This document shows positions 1 to 9,064 of a stretch of DNA of 64,000 nt, in pieces. Each line of letters opens with the position of its first letter. Position 1 is the first letter of the stretch. Made by a program: the position numbers and the translations under genes. Source of the stretch: Dermatophilaceae bacterium Soc4.6 (GTDB taxonomy: Bacteria; Actinomycetota; Actinomycetes; Actinomycetales; Dermatophilaceae); contig JAZGVH010000002.1 in assembly GCA_039889245.1 (NCBI GenBank), forward strand, positions 1,364,001 to 1,428,000, read 5' to 3'. The notes under the pieces are model-generated. The model saw only the letters and a program-made list of their open reading frames with translations. It was not told the DNA's origin and did no database searches.

Positions 1-461
1 TCGACGGCGTGACCGAGGATGGGCTCGAGCACCGCGAGAGCGTCCTTGACGCCCCCGGTGGAGCCGGGCAGGTTGACCACGAACGTGGTGCCCACGGTGC
101 CGGCCAGGCCGCGCGACAGCACCGCCGTCGGCACCCCCTTCGCCACCCCGGCCGCCCGGATCGCCTCGGCGACCCCGGGCACCTCGCGCTCGATGATGCG
201 ACGGGTCATCTCGGGGGTCGCGTCGGTCGGCGAGATGCCGGTGCCGCCGGTGGTCACCACGACGGCCGGGTGCCCCGCCACCGCGGCCGCGAGGGCCTGG
301 GCCACCGGCTCACCGTCGGGCACGACGACGGGGTCGGGCACGGCATACCCCCAGCCGCGCAGCGCCGCGACGATCAGGGGGCCGGTGCGGTCCTCGTAGA
401 CGCCCGCGGAGGCGCGGTTCGAGGCCACGACCACCACGGCGTCGTAGGGAGCGCTGCTCAC
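1..461 (-). CDS. MogA/MoaB-family molybdopterin adenylyltransferase (3' end cut by window edge)
   Basis: The protein begins MSSAPYDAVVVVASNRAS and carries the family motif VVTTGGTGISPTDATPE, which binds molybdopterin. Proteins of this family adenylylate molybdopterin before MoeA inserts molybdate. The GTG start overlaps the moaC stop by 4 bp (GTGA), so translation is probably coupled in a moeA-moaC-mog operon. The last residues lie outside the window. Whether it is MogA or MoaB type cannot be decided from the visible part. Confidence 0.9.
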   Translation of the reverse strand, partial: MSSAPYDAVVVVASNRASAGVYEDRTGPLIVAALRGWGYAVPDPVVVPDGEPVAQALAAAVAGHPAVVVTTGGTGISPTDATPEMTRRIIEREVPGVAEAIRAAGVAKGVPTAVLSRGLAGTVGTTFVVNLPGSTGGVKDALAVLEPILGHAV

Positions 462-943
462 GACCCCTCCTCACGCCAGTCACCGCTGCGCCCACCGGAC
501 TTGGCGGTGACCCGCACGTCGGTGATGCGCGAGTGCTTGTCGACCGCCTTGACCATGTCCACCAGCGCGAGCGCGGCGACGCTCACCGCGGTGAGGGCCT
601 CCATCTCGATGCCGGTGCGGTCGGCCGTGCGCACGGTGGCGACGATGTCGACACCCTCGTCGGTGACGCTCAGGTCGACACTCACGCCGTGGACGGCGAT
701 GGGGTGGGCCAGCGGGATCAGCTCGGGGGTGCGCTTGGCCGCCTGGATGCCGGCGATGCGGGCGACGGCGAGGGCGTCACCCTTGGGCACGTTGCCGGCC
801 CGCAGTGCGGCGACCGCCGCCGGCGACAGCAGCACCCGGCCGGCCGCCGACGCCTCGCGGGCGGTGACCGCCTTGGCGCTGACGTCGACCATGTGGGCCG
901 ACCCGTCGGCCCGCACGTGGGTGAGGCGAGGCTGCTCGCTCAC
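458..943 (-). CDS. moaC: Cyclic pyranopterin monophosphate synthase MoaC
   Basis: This 161-aa protein has the normal MoaC length. It opens with LTHVRADGSAHMVDVSAKA, the conserved start of the family, and contains AVTAREASAAGRV and the KRTPELIPLAHP segment that carries active-site residues. MoaC works with MoaA to turn GTP into cyclic pyranopterin monophosphate, the first step of molybdenum cofactor synthesis. I chose the GTG at 943 because it overlaps the moeA stop as GTGA, matching the other junctions in this operon; one further in-frame GTG lies directly upstream. It ends with the same overlap into the mog-like gene. Confidence 0.95.
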   Translation of the reverse strand: MSEQPRLTHVRADGSAHMVDVSAKAVTAREASAAGRVLLSPAAVAALRAGNVPKGDALAVARIAGIQAAKRTPELIPLAHPIAVHGVSVDLSVTDEGVDIVATVRTADRTGIEMEALTAVSVAALALVDMVKAVDKHSRITDVRVTAKSGGRSGDWREEGS

Positions 944-2187
944 CACGCGCCGATCCTGCCCTCGTCGCCGCCGAGCAGCCACAGGTCGACCTCGTCCCCG
1001 GCCTGCAGCCGGCTCACCGGCGCCGGCACGATCACGAAGGCGTTGGCCCGCGACAGGTCGCCCACGAAGTGCGACCCCTGACCCTGCACGGGGTCGGCCT
1101 CCCAGCCGTCGGCGGTGCGGGTCGCGACCGCGCGGGCGATCTGGGTGCGCCCGGCCGGCGAGCGCAGGTCGTGGCTGAGCCGCGCCGTCAGCACCGGGCG
1201 GGTCGCCGGCGAGAGCCCCATCATCGTGCGCAGCGCGGGGCGCACGAAGACCTCGAAGGAGACGTAGGACGAGACGGGGTTGCCCGGCAGCGTGAAGATC
1301 GGGACCCGGCGCTCGCCCAGGAGGCCGAAGCCCTGCGGCTTGCCCGGCTGCATCGCCACGCCGAGGAACTCGACGTCGCCGCGGGCGCGCAGCGACTCCT
1401 TGACGACGTCGTAGGCGCCCATGCTCACGCCGCCGCTGGTGACGATGGCGTCGACCTCGCCTGCGAGCCGGTCGACCGTGGCGAGCACCAGGGCCGCGTC
1501 GTCGTCCACGCTGAGGCGCTCGGCGACAGTGCACCCGGCCTCCACCACCGCGGCAGCGAGCATGTGCGAGTTGGAGTCGTGGATCTGGCCCGGGGCGAGC
1601 GGCTGCCCCGGGGGCACCAGCTCGGCCCCCGTCGAGACGACGGCAACCCGCAGGCGGGGGTGGACGAGCACGTCGCCGTGACCGGTGGCCGCCGCCAGGG
1701 CGACCCGGCGCGCGTCGAGCACCTCCCCGGCGTGCAGCACGATGGCGCCCGCCCGCACGTCCTCACCCACCGGGCGGATGGAGAGCCCCACCGGCGCCGA
1801 CGCGCGGATCTCGACCGTCACGGTGCCACCGTCGGTGTCCTCGACCTTCACGACCGTGTCGGCCCCGGCCGGCATCATCGCGCCGGTCATGATGCGCACG
1901 GCCTCGCCGGGCCCGACCTCGCGGTCGGCCACCCCGCCGGCCGGCACCTCACCCACCACCGGCAGGGAGACGCGGCTGGCCGGGTCGTCGGGGTGGGCCG
2001 ACGCGACGTCGGCGGCGCGCACGGCATACCCGTCCATGGCGGAGTTGTCGAAGCCGGGCAGGTCGACCCGCGAGACGAGGTCCTCGGCGAGCACGAGGCC
2101 GAGGCAGGCCTCGATGGGCACGCGCACCGGCTCACCCGGGCGCACCGCGGCGAGCACGGTGGCCAGGTGCTCCGCGACCGAGCGCAT
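940..2187 (-). CDS. moeA: Molybdopterin molybdotransferase MoeA
   Basis: This 415-aa protein has the MoeA signature LPGFDNSAMDGYAVRA near residue 45, the central MoCF-binding segment VTSGGVSMGAYDVVKE, and MQPGKPQGFG with FTLPGNPVSS, which form the active-site face. MoeA inserts molybdate into adenylylated molybdopterin. Length and domain order (N-terminal MoeA domain, MoCF fold, C-terminal barrel) are typical. The ATG overlaps the stop of the upstream UDP-glucose pyrophosphorylase gene as ATGA, and the 3' end overlaps moaC, so the four genes look like one transcript read to the left. Confidence 0.96.
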   Translation of the reverse strand: MRSVAEHLATVLAAVRPGEPVRVPIEACLGLVLAEDLVSRVDLPGFDNSAMDGYAVRAADVASAHPDDPASRVSLPVVGEVPAGGVADREVGPGEAVRIMTGAMMPAGADTVVKVEDTDGGTVTVEIRASAPVGLSIRPVGEDVRAGAIVLHAGEVLDARRVALAAATGHGDVLVHPRLRVAVVSTGAELVPPGQPLAPGQIHDSNSHMLAAAVVEAGCTVAERLSVDDDAALVLATVDRLAGEVDAIVTSGGVSMGAYDVVKESLRARGDVEFLGVAMQPGKPQGFGLLGERRVPIFTLPGNPVSSYVSFEVFVRPALRTMMGLSPATRPVLTARLSHDLRSPAGRTQIARAVATRTADGWEADPVQGQGSHFVGDLSRANAFVIVPAPVSRLQAGDEVDLWLLGGDEGRIGAW

Positions 2188-3596
2188 CAGGCGCCCAGGG
2201 TCGTGCCGTCAGCGACCTGCGGGGTCCGGGCCCCGTCGACCACCACGTCACCGACGGCCACGACGTGGGCGCCGAAGTGCACGTCGCCCGTGACCACGAA
2301 GGACGTCGCGGCCCGCAGGGACGGCACCCCGTGGGCGAAGCGCTTCTCGAAGCCCGGCACGAGCTTGTAGGCCCGGCCGAGGTCGACGTAGGGCTCGGCG
2401 TGGTGGATCACGCTGACGACCGTGGAGTCGGCGGCGAGCTCGAAGATGTCGGAGCGCACGAGGAGCAGCTCGTTGGTCGTCTTGACCGGACGGAAGCGGG
2501 TGCGCGGCACGAAGAGCGCCCGCGCCCCCTCGATGCGCTCGACCGCGGCGCCCATCGCCGTCTCGATCTGGATGACGGGGGTGGAGTCGGGGTCGCTGGG
2601 GTCGACCGTCTTGCGGTTGACGATGACGGGCAGCCCCAGACCGACCTCGCCGTGCTCCTCGCTCTGAGCGAGCAGCCGGTCGACGGCCCGCAGGTCCACC
2701 CACAGGTTGTTGGCGTGGAAGGTCGTGTGACGGGTGTTGTCCTGGAAGAACTCGTCCTCGCCCTCCTTGACCATCGCGCTGTCGCGCAGCACCAGCTGGC
2801 CGTCGCTCTTGCGGACCGCGAGGTGGCCGCCCTTGCGGTCGTTGACCGTGCGCTCGCAGACCTCGGCGACGTAGGGGATGTCGTTGGCGAGCAGCCAGGC
2901 CGCGATCCGCGGGTCGCAGGTGGCGCCGAGGTTGTCGGCGTTGGAGAGGAAGACGTAACGGAAACCCTTGTCCAGCAACGTCTTCAGCAGCCCTGAGCTC
3001 TTGAGGGAGACGTAGACGTCGCCGTGCCCCGGCGGGCACCACTCGAGCTCGGGGTCGGCGGGGTGGTCGACCGGCGAGAGGTCGTCGGAGCGCAGCTTGG
3101 GCTCGGCGCTCTGCACGAAGTCGAGCGGCAGGCCGTCGACAGCGAGGTCGGGGTAGCGCGCGAGGATCTCGAGGGAGGCCTCGCGCGTGCGGAAGGAGTT
3201 CATCAGCACCAGTGGGAGGTCGACCCCGTGCTGCGCGCGCAAGGCCAGCACCTGCCGGCAGATCACGTCGAGAAAGCTCAGCCCGTCCTTGACCTCGAGG
3301 GCCGACTTGGGGCCGGTGATGCCCATCGAGGTGCCGAGGCCGCCGTTGAGCTTGACGATGGCGACCAGGCCCAGCGCCCGCGCGAGGTCGTCGTCGTCGG
3401 CCACGTCGGCCACGTCGGCGAGCGCGGGCACGTCGGTCAGCGGGTCGATGGTGTCCTCGGGGATCACCCCGCCCGCCCCGGTCGTGAGGATCTCCTCGAG
3501 CCTCACATAGCTCGCCTCGAAGGCCCGCACCGCGAGATCGTCTTCCCCGTGCTCCCGCATCCGCGTCGTCGCATCGGCCAGACCCTCAGCACTCAT
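2187..3596 (-). CDS. UTP-glucose-1-phosphate uridylyltransferase (UDPGP family)
   Basis: This 469-aa protein belongs to the eukaryote-like UDPGP family, not the bacterial GalU family. The nucleotide-binding motif KLNGGLGTSMG is visible near residue 75, followed by FLSNADNLGATCDP, the metal and sugar-phosphate site. It makes UDP-glucose for envelope polysaccharides and glycolipids. The ATG at 3596 starts MSAEGLADATTRM; in-frame sequence further upstream overlaps the divergent cyclo-ligase gene and is unlikely to be translated. It is the first gene of the leftward operon ending in the molybdenum cofactor genes, an actinobacterial arrangement with no obvious metabolic logic. Confidence 0.95.
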   Translation of the reverse strand: MSAEGLADATTRMREHGEDDLAVRAFEASYVRLEEILTTGAGGVIPEDTIDPLTDVPALADVADVADDDDLARALGLVAIVKLNGGLGTSMGITGPKSALEVKDGLSFLDVICRQVLALRAQHGVDLPLVLMNSFRTREASLEILARYPDLAVDGLPLDFVQSAEPKLRSDDLSPVDHPADPELEWCPPGHGDVYVSLKSSGLLKTLLDKGFRYVFLSNADNLGATCDPRIAAWLLANDIPYVAEVCERTVNDRKGGHLAVRKSDGQLVLRDSAMVKEGEDEFFQDNTRHTTFHANNLWVDLRAVDRLLAQSEEHGEVGLGLPVIVNRKTVDPSDPDSTPVIQIETAMGAAVERIEGARALFVPRTRFRPVKTTNELLLVRSDIFELAADSTVVSVIHHAEPYVDLGRAYKLVPGFEKRFAHGVPSLRAATSFVVTGDVHFGAHVVAVGDVVVDGARTPQVADGTTLGA

Positions 3597-3611
3597 GGCG
3601 CCCACCCTACG

Positions 3612-4229
3612 ATGTGGCTCGTGGGCGTGGCGGACGAGGCCGAGCAGGTGGCGGCGGACAAGAGCGTGGTCCGTCGCACGGCGCGGGGGCGCCGACGCGA
3701 GCTGGTGTCGACCCGCGACCTCGTCGCCGACGCCGAGGCGCTGGCCGGGCACGTCGTGGGACTGGTGGCGCGGCATGGGGCAGGTCGGGTGGGGCGCGTC
3801 GCGGCCTACGAGTCGTACGGGGTCGAGCCGCCCACCGAGCGCCTCGTCGCGGCGCTCGCGGCCGTGGGGCACGAGGTGATCCTGCCCCGGCTGCTGGAGG
3901 ACCGCTCGCTCCAGTGGTGCGACCTCGACGGACACCTGCTGGGGGCCGACGCCCTGGCCACCGCGGTGGTGGTCGTGACCCCCGGGCTGGCCGTCGACCG
4001 GGTCGGGACACGCCTCGGGCAGGGTGGCGGCTCCTACGACCGGGCCCTGGTCCACCGGCGGCCCGGAGCCCTGGTCGTCACCCTGCTGCACGACGGCGAG
4101 CTGCGAGCGCCCGGCGAACTGCTGCCGGCGTCGCCGCTCGACCGGCCCGTCGACGGCGTGGTCACCGCCGACGGCGGCTTCGTCACCCTGAGGCCCACCC
4201 CACCCCTCGACTCACGCGTGCTGGTCTGA
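3612..4229 (+). CDS. 5-formyltetrahydrofolate cyclo-ligase
   Basis: This protein of about 205 aa has the family glycine-rich motif GQGGGSYDRAL near residue 140 and, upstream, VVVTPGLAVDRVGTRLG, the usual run of the ATP/folate pocket. The family converts 5-formyl-THF to 5,10-methenyl-THF with ATP. The start is uncertain: ATG at 3612 lies only 15 bp from the divergent UDPGP start, leaving almost no leader, and GTG at 3621 is an alternative. A leaderless transcript, common in actinobacteria, would fit. It converges on the penicillin-acylase gene with a 15-bp gap. Confidence 0.9.
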   Translation: MWLVGVADEAEQVAADKSVVRRTARGRRRELVSTRDLVADAEALAGHVVGLVARHGAGRVGRVAAYESYGVEPPTERLVAALAAVGHEVILPRLLEDRSLQWCDLDGHLLGADALATAVVVVTPGLAVDRVGTRLGQGGGSYDRALVHRRPGALVVTLLHDGELRAPGELLPASPLDRPVDGVVTADGGFVTLRPTPPLDSRVLV

Positions 4230-4244
4230 CCGCGCTGGCCGGTC

Positions 4245-6959
4245 TCAGCCCCCCTGCAGGTGCCCGCTCGGCACGAGGGTGAGGGTCTCCTCCGCCGCCC
4301 GCTCGACCGCAGCCCGGGTCGACGGCCAGGCATAGCTGCCGCCAGAAGCCCAGGTGTCGGCCTGGTCGATGTAGTGCGCGTCGTAGGGGTGGCCGCTGTT
4401 GCCGGTCTGGTTGACCCAGGTGGAGGCGTCGAGGTCACCGAGGTCGACGACCATCCGCATCGACGGGGCACTCGTGACCTTGAAGGTGGAGCCGCTGATG
4501 TCGGTGGGGGCCGCGCCGGGGGCCCGGGCGGCCGCGTTGTAGCTGTTGGCGTTGACGATCGAGGTGCCGCCGGGCAGGCCGATGGGGCCTCGGTTGAAGA
4601 CCGAGCGCACGAAGGCCGGCACCGTCGGGCCACCCAGCACCGGGTGGGTCAGGGTGACCTCGTGCAACGAGCCCCACGACCAGGTGACGGGGTCCTTGCC
4701 CAGGTGCCGGGTCAGGTCGAGCCGCGCGCCGATGAGCGCCTTCTTGAGGATCTCGTCGCGCCCCTCGACGACCCCCGGGGTCTGCTTGTCGTCCCACCAG
4801 GGGTTGTTGGGCTGGTCGAGGAGCGTGGTGACCGCGACCATCCAGCGCGACCCGCCAGCGGCCTGGATGCCGTCGGGCAGCTCGTCGTTGAAGGTGTACT
4901 GCAGCAGGCGCACCCAGACGGCGTTGAAGTACGACGCCCGCACGCCCGCCTTGCTGCGGTCGGCCGGCTCGGTGAAGTCCCAGTCGGCGAGCAGCGCCTG
5001 GGCCTGCTGGGCGAACTGCTCGTTGGAGGTGTTGTCGACCCCGGGCTCCTCGCCGGCATGGCTCAGCAGGTCGACCGACAGCAGCGCCTTGACCAGCGTC
5101 GGGGCGAAGTCGTTGCGGGTGTCGAGCTGGATCGAGCGCATGTCGTCGGGCGAGACCTTGCCGCCGCCTCGGAGCCGGGCCTGGAGCAGGTCCTTGATGC
5201 GCTGCGAGCGGAAGCCGAGGTCCCAGTCGGTGGTGAGGAACGGCCCCCCGCGCGCTGCGGTCACCTGCTGGTTGGCGGTGACGATGAAGCCCTCGGTCGG
5301 GTCGTAGGACCACGGCAGCCGGTCGAAGGGCACGTAGCCACGCCAGTCGTAGGAGCTGTCCCACCCGGGCGCCGGCCAGTAGCCCGGCACGGTGTTGGGC
5401 ACCGAGGTCGACCGCACGGGCACGAGACCGGGAGCCTGGTAGCCGATGTGCCCGGCCGTGTCGGCGTAGACGAGATTCTGTGACGGCACGGCGAAGAGCT
5501 TTGCCGCAGCGCGGAACTGCGTGAAGTCGGTCGCGCGGTCGAGGGCGAAGATCGCGTCGGCTGTGGTGGACGGCACCAGCCCCGTCCAGGCGAGCGACAC
5601 GGCGTACGTGTCCTGCTGGGGGGCGAGGCGCACCAGCGCCCGACGCCCGACCTGCGCCGCCGAGTCGATGACGTCGCTGATGATCGGGCCGTGCACCGTG
5701 CGCCGCACGGTGAGCGGCACGTCGGCGCCACCGGCGACCTTGATCGTCTCCATCGTGGTCTCGAGCGGCACCTGCTTGCCGTCGCGCAGGTAGGTGCCGT
5801 CGGTGACCTTCTCGAGGTAGAAGTCGGAGACGTCCGGGCCGAGGTTGGTGAATCCCCAGGCGATGGAGCCGTTGTGCCCGATCACGATGCCCGGCAGACC
5901 GGCGAAGGAGAAGCCCGAGACGTCGAAGGGGCAGGTCGCCGTCACCACGCGGCAGTGCAGACCGGTCTGGTACCAGACCCCGGGAAGAGAGGTCGCGAGA
6001 TGCGGGTCGTTGGCCAGCAGCGGCTTGCCCGTGGTCGTGTGCTCGCCGCTGACGACCCACGAGTTCGAGCCGATGCCCTCACCGTGACCGAGCAGGGTGG
6101 GCACGGCGTCGAGCGCCTGCTGCACCCCGGCATACACGCTGGGCGCCACCTGCCCGTAGGCCGCGGGGGCGGTCGTCGTCGCGGTCGTGGTCGCCCGGCG
6201 CAGGGCCTGCGGCACCGCCGAACCCGCCGCGGTCGTGGCGGGGGCCCAGTCGGCGCCGGAGAGGATCGGGTCGTGGCCCGCGGCCGCGTAGTCGGGGTAG
6301 ATGACCTTCAGCTGGGCCTGGGAGTAGGTCGTGCCGAGGCGCGCGCGGGCGAGCTCGTCGTCGTAGTTGCTGCGCAGGTCCCAGGCCATCGCCTTGAGCC
6401 AGGTCAGGGAGTCGACGGCGGTCCACCGCTCGACGGTGTAGTCCTTGATCTGCTGGCCCAGCACGACGTACTCCAGCGCCATGTTGGCGTTGGAGCCCCC
6501 CGCGCGGGCGATGTAGTCGTTGACCCCGTCGGCGTAGGCGTTGAGGTAGGCGCGGGTGCTGGGTGCCAGACCGGGCAGCTCGGCCTCGGCGACCGTGCGC
6601 CACCCGAGGGTGCGCACCACCCGGTCGGCCGGCAGGCCCGCCGACCCGACGAGCTCGGAGAGCCGGCCCGCCGTGACGTGCCGGCGGTAGTCCATCTCGA
6701 AGAAGCGGTCCTGCGCCGCGACGAAGCCCTGCGCCCGGAAGAGGTCGTCGGTCGAGTCGGCGTAGATCTGCGGGGTGCCCTGCGCGTCACGCAGCACGCT
6801 GACCCGCGCCCCCAGCCCGTTGAGCTCGATCTCGCCGCGCGTCTGGGGGAACGACTGCCGCACGATCGCGGTGCCGGCCACCGCAGCGAGCGCGACCACG
6901 ATGACGAGGAGGGTGGCCACACCCAGGCCGACCCTCCGCAGGACTCTCGCTCGCTCCAC
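4245..6959 (-). CDS. Penicillin acylase family protein (Ntn hydrolase), membrane-anchored or exported
   Basis: This 904-aa protein starts with a basic stretch and one hydrophobic segment (residues about 12-33), a signal anchor or signal peptide, so it likely acts outside the membrane. The precursor cleavage site and nucleophile are clear: GEGIGSNSWVVSG puts the new N-terminal Ser at residue 298 after Gly297, followed by LANDPHL. GIPVxxGHNGSIAWGFTN-like segments and the C-terminal LGGPTVPAF region also match. Members hydrolyse amide bonds of penicillins, acyl-homoserine lactones or related amides; the substrate cannot be read here. The subunit order (alpha, spacer, beta) is normal. Confidence 0.93.
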   Translation of the reverse strand: MERARVLRRVGLGVATLLVIVVALAAVAGTAIVRQSFPQTRGEIELNGLGARVSVLRDAQGTPQIYADSTDDLFRAQGFVAAQDRFFEMDYRRHVTAGRLSELVGSAGLPADRVVRTLGWRTVAEAELPGLAPSTRAYLNAYADGVNDYIARAGGSNANMALEYVVLGQQIKDYTVERWTAVDSLTWLKAMAWDLRSNYDDELARARLGTTYSQAQLKVIYPDYAAAGHDPILSGADWAPATTAAGSAVPQALRRATTTATTTAPAAYGQVAPSVYAGVQQALDAVPTLLGHGEGIGSNSWVVSGEHTTTGKPLLANDPHLATSLPGVWYQTGLHCRVVTATCPFDVSGFSFAGLPGIVIGHNGSIAWGFTNLGPDVSDFYLEKVTDGTYLRDGKQVPLETTMETIKVAGGADVPLTVRRTVHGPIISDVIDSAAQVGRRALVRLAPQQDTYAVSLAWTGLVPSTTADAIFALDRATDFTQFRAAAKLFAVPSQNLVYADTAGHIGYQAPGLVPVRSTSVPNTVPGYWPAPGWDSSYDWRGYVPFDRLPWSYDPTEGFIVTANQQVTAARGGPFLTTDWDLGFRSQRIKDLLQARLRGGGKVSPDDMRSIQLDTRNDFAPTLVKALLSVDLLSHAGEEPGVDNTSNEQFAQQAQALLADWDFTEPADRSKAGVRASYFNAVWVRLLQYTFNDELPDGIQAAGGSRWMVAVTTLLDQPNNPWWDDKQTPGVVEGRDEILKKALIGARLDLTRHLGKDPVTWSWGSLHEVTLTHPVLGGPTVPAFVRSVFNRGPIGLPGGTSIVNANSYNAAARAPGAAPTDISGSTFKVTSAPSMRMVVDLGDLDASTWVNQTGNSGHPYDAHYIDQADTWASGGSYAWPSTRAAVERAAEETLTLVPSGHLQGG

Positions 6960-7015
6960 CCTGCGAGACTAATGCGGCGCGACGACAGACCGACGACCGA
7001 CGCAGGAGGCCTGCC

Positions 7016-8602
7016 GTGACCGACCTGATCCCGCTCGCGCTCCCGGTCGCGCTCCAGGGCGCGCTGCCGGGCGCGCTGCCGGCCGCGCTCCCCGGGGCGT
7101 ACGGTCCCCCCGACCTGACCCGGTCGCTGCTGCTCGGCTCGATCGTGCTGCTGGTGGCGGTCGTGGCCGTGCGGCTCTCGCTGCGCTCGGGCGTGCCGGC
7201 GCTGCTGCTCTTCCTCGGGATCGGGCTGGCGATCGGCGAGGGCGGACTCGGCAACCGCTTCGACAACCGCTCGCTGACCCAGGTGCTGGGCTACGCCGCG
7301 CTGATCCTCATCCTGGCCGAGGGTGGCCTGACCACCCGCTGGTCCGGCATCCGCAGGTCGGTGGCGCCGGCGGCGGTGCTCTCGACCGTCGGGGTCGTCG
7401 TGTCGGTGGCGGTCGTCGGCGTCGCCGCCCGCTACCTGCTGCACCTCGACTGGACCGTCGCCCTGCTCGTCGGGGCGATCCTGACCTCGACCGACGCGGC
7501 CGCCGTCTTCTCGGTGCTGCGCACGGTGCCGTTGCCGCGGCGGCTCACGGGGCTGCTCGAGGCCGAGTCGGGATTCAACGACGCCCCGGTCGTCATCCTC
7601 GTGGTGACCCTGGCGACGGCGTCGGTCCCCGGGGCCACCCCCCTGCCGTGGTGGCTCGTCGTGCTCGAGGCGGTTGGTGAGCTGCTCGGCGGGGCCGCGG
7701 TCGGCCTGCTCCTGGGCCGGCTGGGCGGCCTGTTCCTGCGCCGCGCAGCCGGCGCGTCCTCGGGCCTGTTCTCGATCGGGGTCATCGCCCTGTCGGTCCT
7801 CGCGTATGCCGTCGCCGACTCCGCGCACACGAGCGGCTTCATCGCCGCCTACCTCTCGGCCCTCGTGCTCGGCAACATGGGTCTGCCGCACGGCCCCGCC
7901 GTGCACGCCTTCTCGTCGGCGATCGGGTCGGTCGCCCAGATCGGCCTCTTCGTGCTGCTCGGGCTGCTGGCGTCGCCCGGTCGGCTGGTGGAGCGCATCC
8001 CGACCGCACTGGTCGTCGGCCTCGTGCTGCTGCTGGTCGCCCGCCCCCTGTCGGTGGTGGTGTCGCTGACGCCCTTCCGCATCGGCTGGCGCGACCAGGT
8101 CTTCTTCTCGTGGGCGGGGCTGCGGGGCGCCGTCCCCGTCGTGCTGGCCACGGTGCCGACCACGCTCGGCACGCCCGGCACCGAGTGGGTCTTCGACCTC
8201 GTCTTCGTGCTCGTCGTCATCTTCACGCTCGTGCAGGCGCCCACCCTGCCGTGGGTGGCCCGCCGGCTGGGGCTCGTCGAGTCGGTGCAGCAGCGGGCGC
8301 TGCACGTGGAGACCACGCCGCTCGAGCAGATGGGGGCCGACATCGTGCAGGTCACGGTCGGGGAGCGGTCGCGGATCCACGGCGTCGAGGTCTTCGAGCT
8401 GCGGCTGCCCGCCGGGGCGACCGTCACCCTGATCGTGCGCGACGGCGTCGGCCTGGCGCCCACCCCCCGCACCGCGCTGCGGCACGGCGACCAGCTGCTC
8501 ATCGTCGCGACCGCGTCGGCGCGGGCGGCCGCCGAGGCCCGGGTGCGGGCCGTCGACCGCGCCGGCCGCCTCGCCGGGTGGGCCGAGCCGCCCGGGTCGT
8601 GA
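7016..8602 (+). CDS. K+/H+ antiporter, NhaP2/CPA1 type with C-terminal TrkA-C domain
   Basis: This 528-aa protein has about a dozen hydrophobic segments in residues 30-400. The ion-translocation segment AILTSTDAAAVFSVLRTVPLPRRLTGLLEAESGFNDAPV is split by the typical TSTDAAA and ESGFNDAP motifs, and SWAGLRGAVPVVLA follows. A soluble TrkA-C/RCK-type domain follows at about 440-515 and should bind a regulatory ligand. Such proteins expel K+ or Na+ in exchange for protons at the inner membrane. The GTG start is set by an AGGAGG-like site six bases upstream. The first 30 residues are a low-complexity ALPGAL repeat, which may be non-essential. Confidence 0.92.
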   Translation: MTDLIPLALPVALQGALPGALPAALPGAYGPPDLTRSLLLGSIVLLVAVVAVRLSLRSGVPALLLFLGIGLAIGEGGLGNRFDNRSLTQVLGYAALILILAEGGLTTRWSGIRRSVAPAAVLSTVGVVVSVAVVGVAARYLLHLDWTVALLVGAILTSTDAAAVFSVLRTVPLPRRLTGLLEAESGFNDAPVVILVVTLATASVPGATPLPWWLVVLEAVGELLGGAAVGLLLGRLGGLFLRRAAGASSGLFSIGVIALSVLAYAVADSAHTSGFIAAYLSALVLGNMGLPHGPAVHAFSSAIGSVAQIGLFVLLGLLASPGRLVERIPTALVVGLVLLLVARPLSVVVSLTPFRIGWRDQVFFSWAGLRGAVPVVLATVPTTLGTPGTEWVFDLVFVLVVIFTLVQAPTLPWVARRLGLVESVQQRALHVETTPLEQMGADIVQVTVGERSRIHGVEVFELRLPAGATVTLIVRDGVGLAPTPRTALRHGDQLLIVATASARAAAEARVRAVDRAGRLAGWAEPPGS

Positions 8603-8687
8603 CCAGCGGTCGGGTGTTCACGCGAGTCCTCGTACACTCGGGTCGTCGCTTCGCGGCACCTGACCAGCAAGATCACCGGAGGACCTC

Positions 8688-9044
8688 GTGCCCACCTACG
8701 CCTACTCCTGCACCGCCTGCGCTCACGCGTTCGACGCCGTGCAGAAGTTCACCGACGACGCCCTGACCGCGTGCCCCGAGTGCGGTGACCGCCTGCGCAA
8801 GGTCTACGGCTCGATCGGCGTGTCCTTCAAGGGCTCGGGCTTCTATCGCAACGACTCCCGCGCGGCGAGCACCGGCTCGGGGAGCGGCCCCAAGGGTGAG
8901 GGCAAGAGCGAGGGCAAGAGCGACTCGACGAGCGAGACCAAGACCGAGACGAAGACGGAGAAGAAGCCCGAGAAGAAGACGGAGACCACGAGCGCGTCGT
9001 CGGGTTCGTCGGGCTCGTCCAGCAGCACCCCAGCCGCCTCCTGA
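8688..9044 (+). CDS. FmdB-family zinc ribbon protein with acidic/basic low-complexity tail
   Basis: The first 55 residues form the FmdB zinc ribbon: MPTYAYSCTACAHAFDAVQ with a second pair in ACPECGDRLRKVYGSIGVSFKGSGFYRND. Two CxxC pairs bind zinc. The rest of the 118-aa protein is a Ser/Lys/Glu/Thr repeat tail (KSEGKSDS, KTETKTEKK) ending in a serine-rich stretch, common in actinobacterial members and probably disordered. The molecular role of the family is unknown. A GGAGG site seven bases before the GTG supports the start. Confidence 0.93.
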   Translation: MPTYAYSCTACAHAFDAVQKFTDDALTACPECGDRLRKVYGSIGVSFKGSGFYRNDSRAASTGSGSGPKGEGKSEGKSDSTSETKTETKTEKKPEKKTETTSASSGSSGSSSSTPAAS

Positions 9045-9064
9045 GCGGTGGGGGCGGCAGCGGT

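Noticed and set aside
6404-8485. A 693-codon minus-strand frame across the antiporter gene
   Set aside because: It is antisense to a well-defined membrane protein and has the Arg/Gln/Asp composition of a shadow frame in high-GC DNA.
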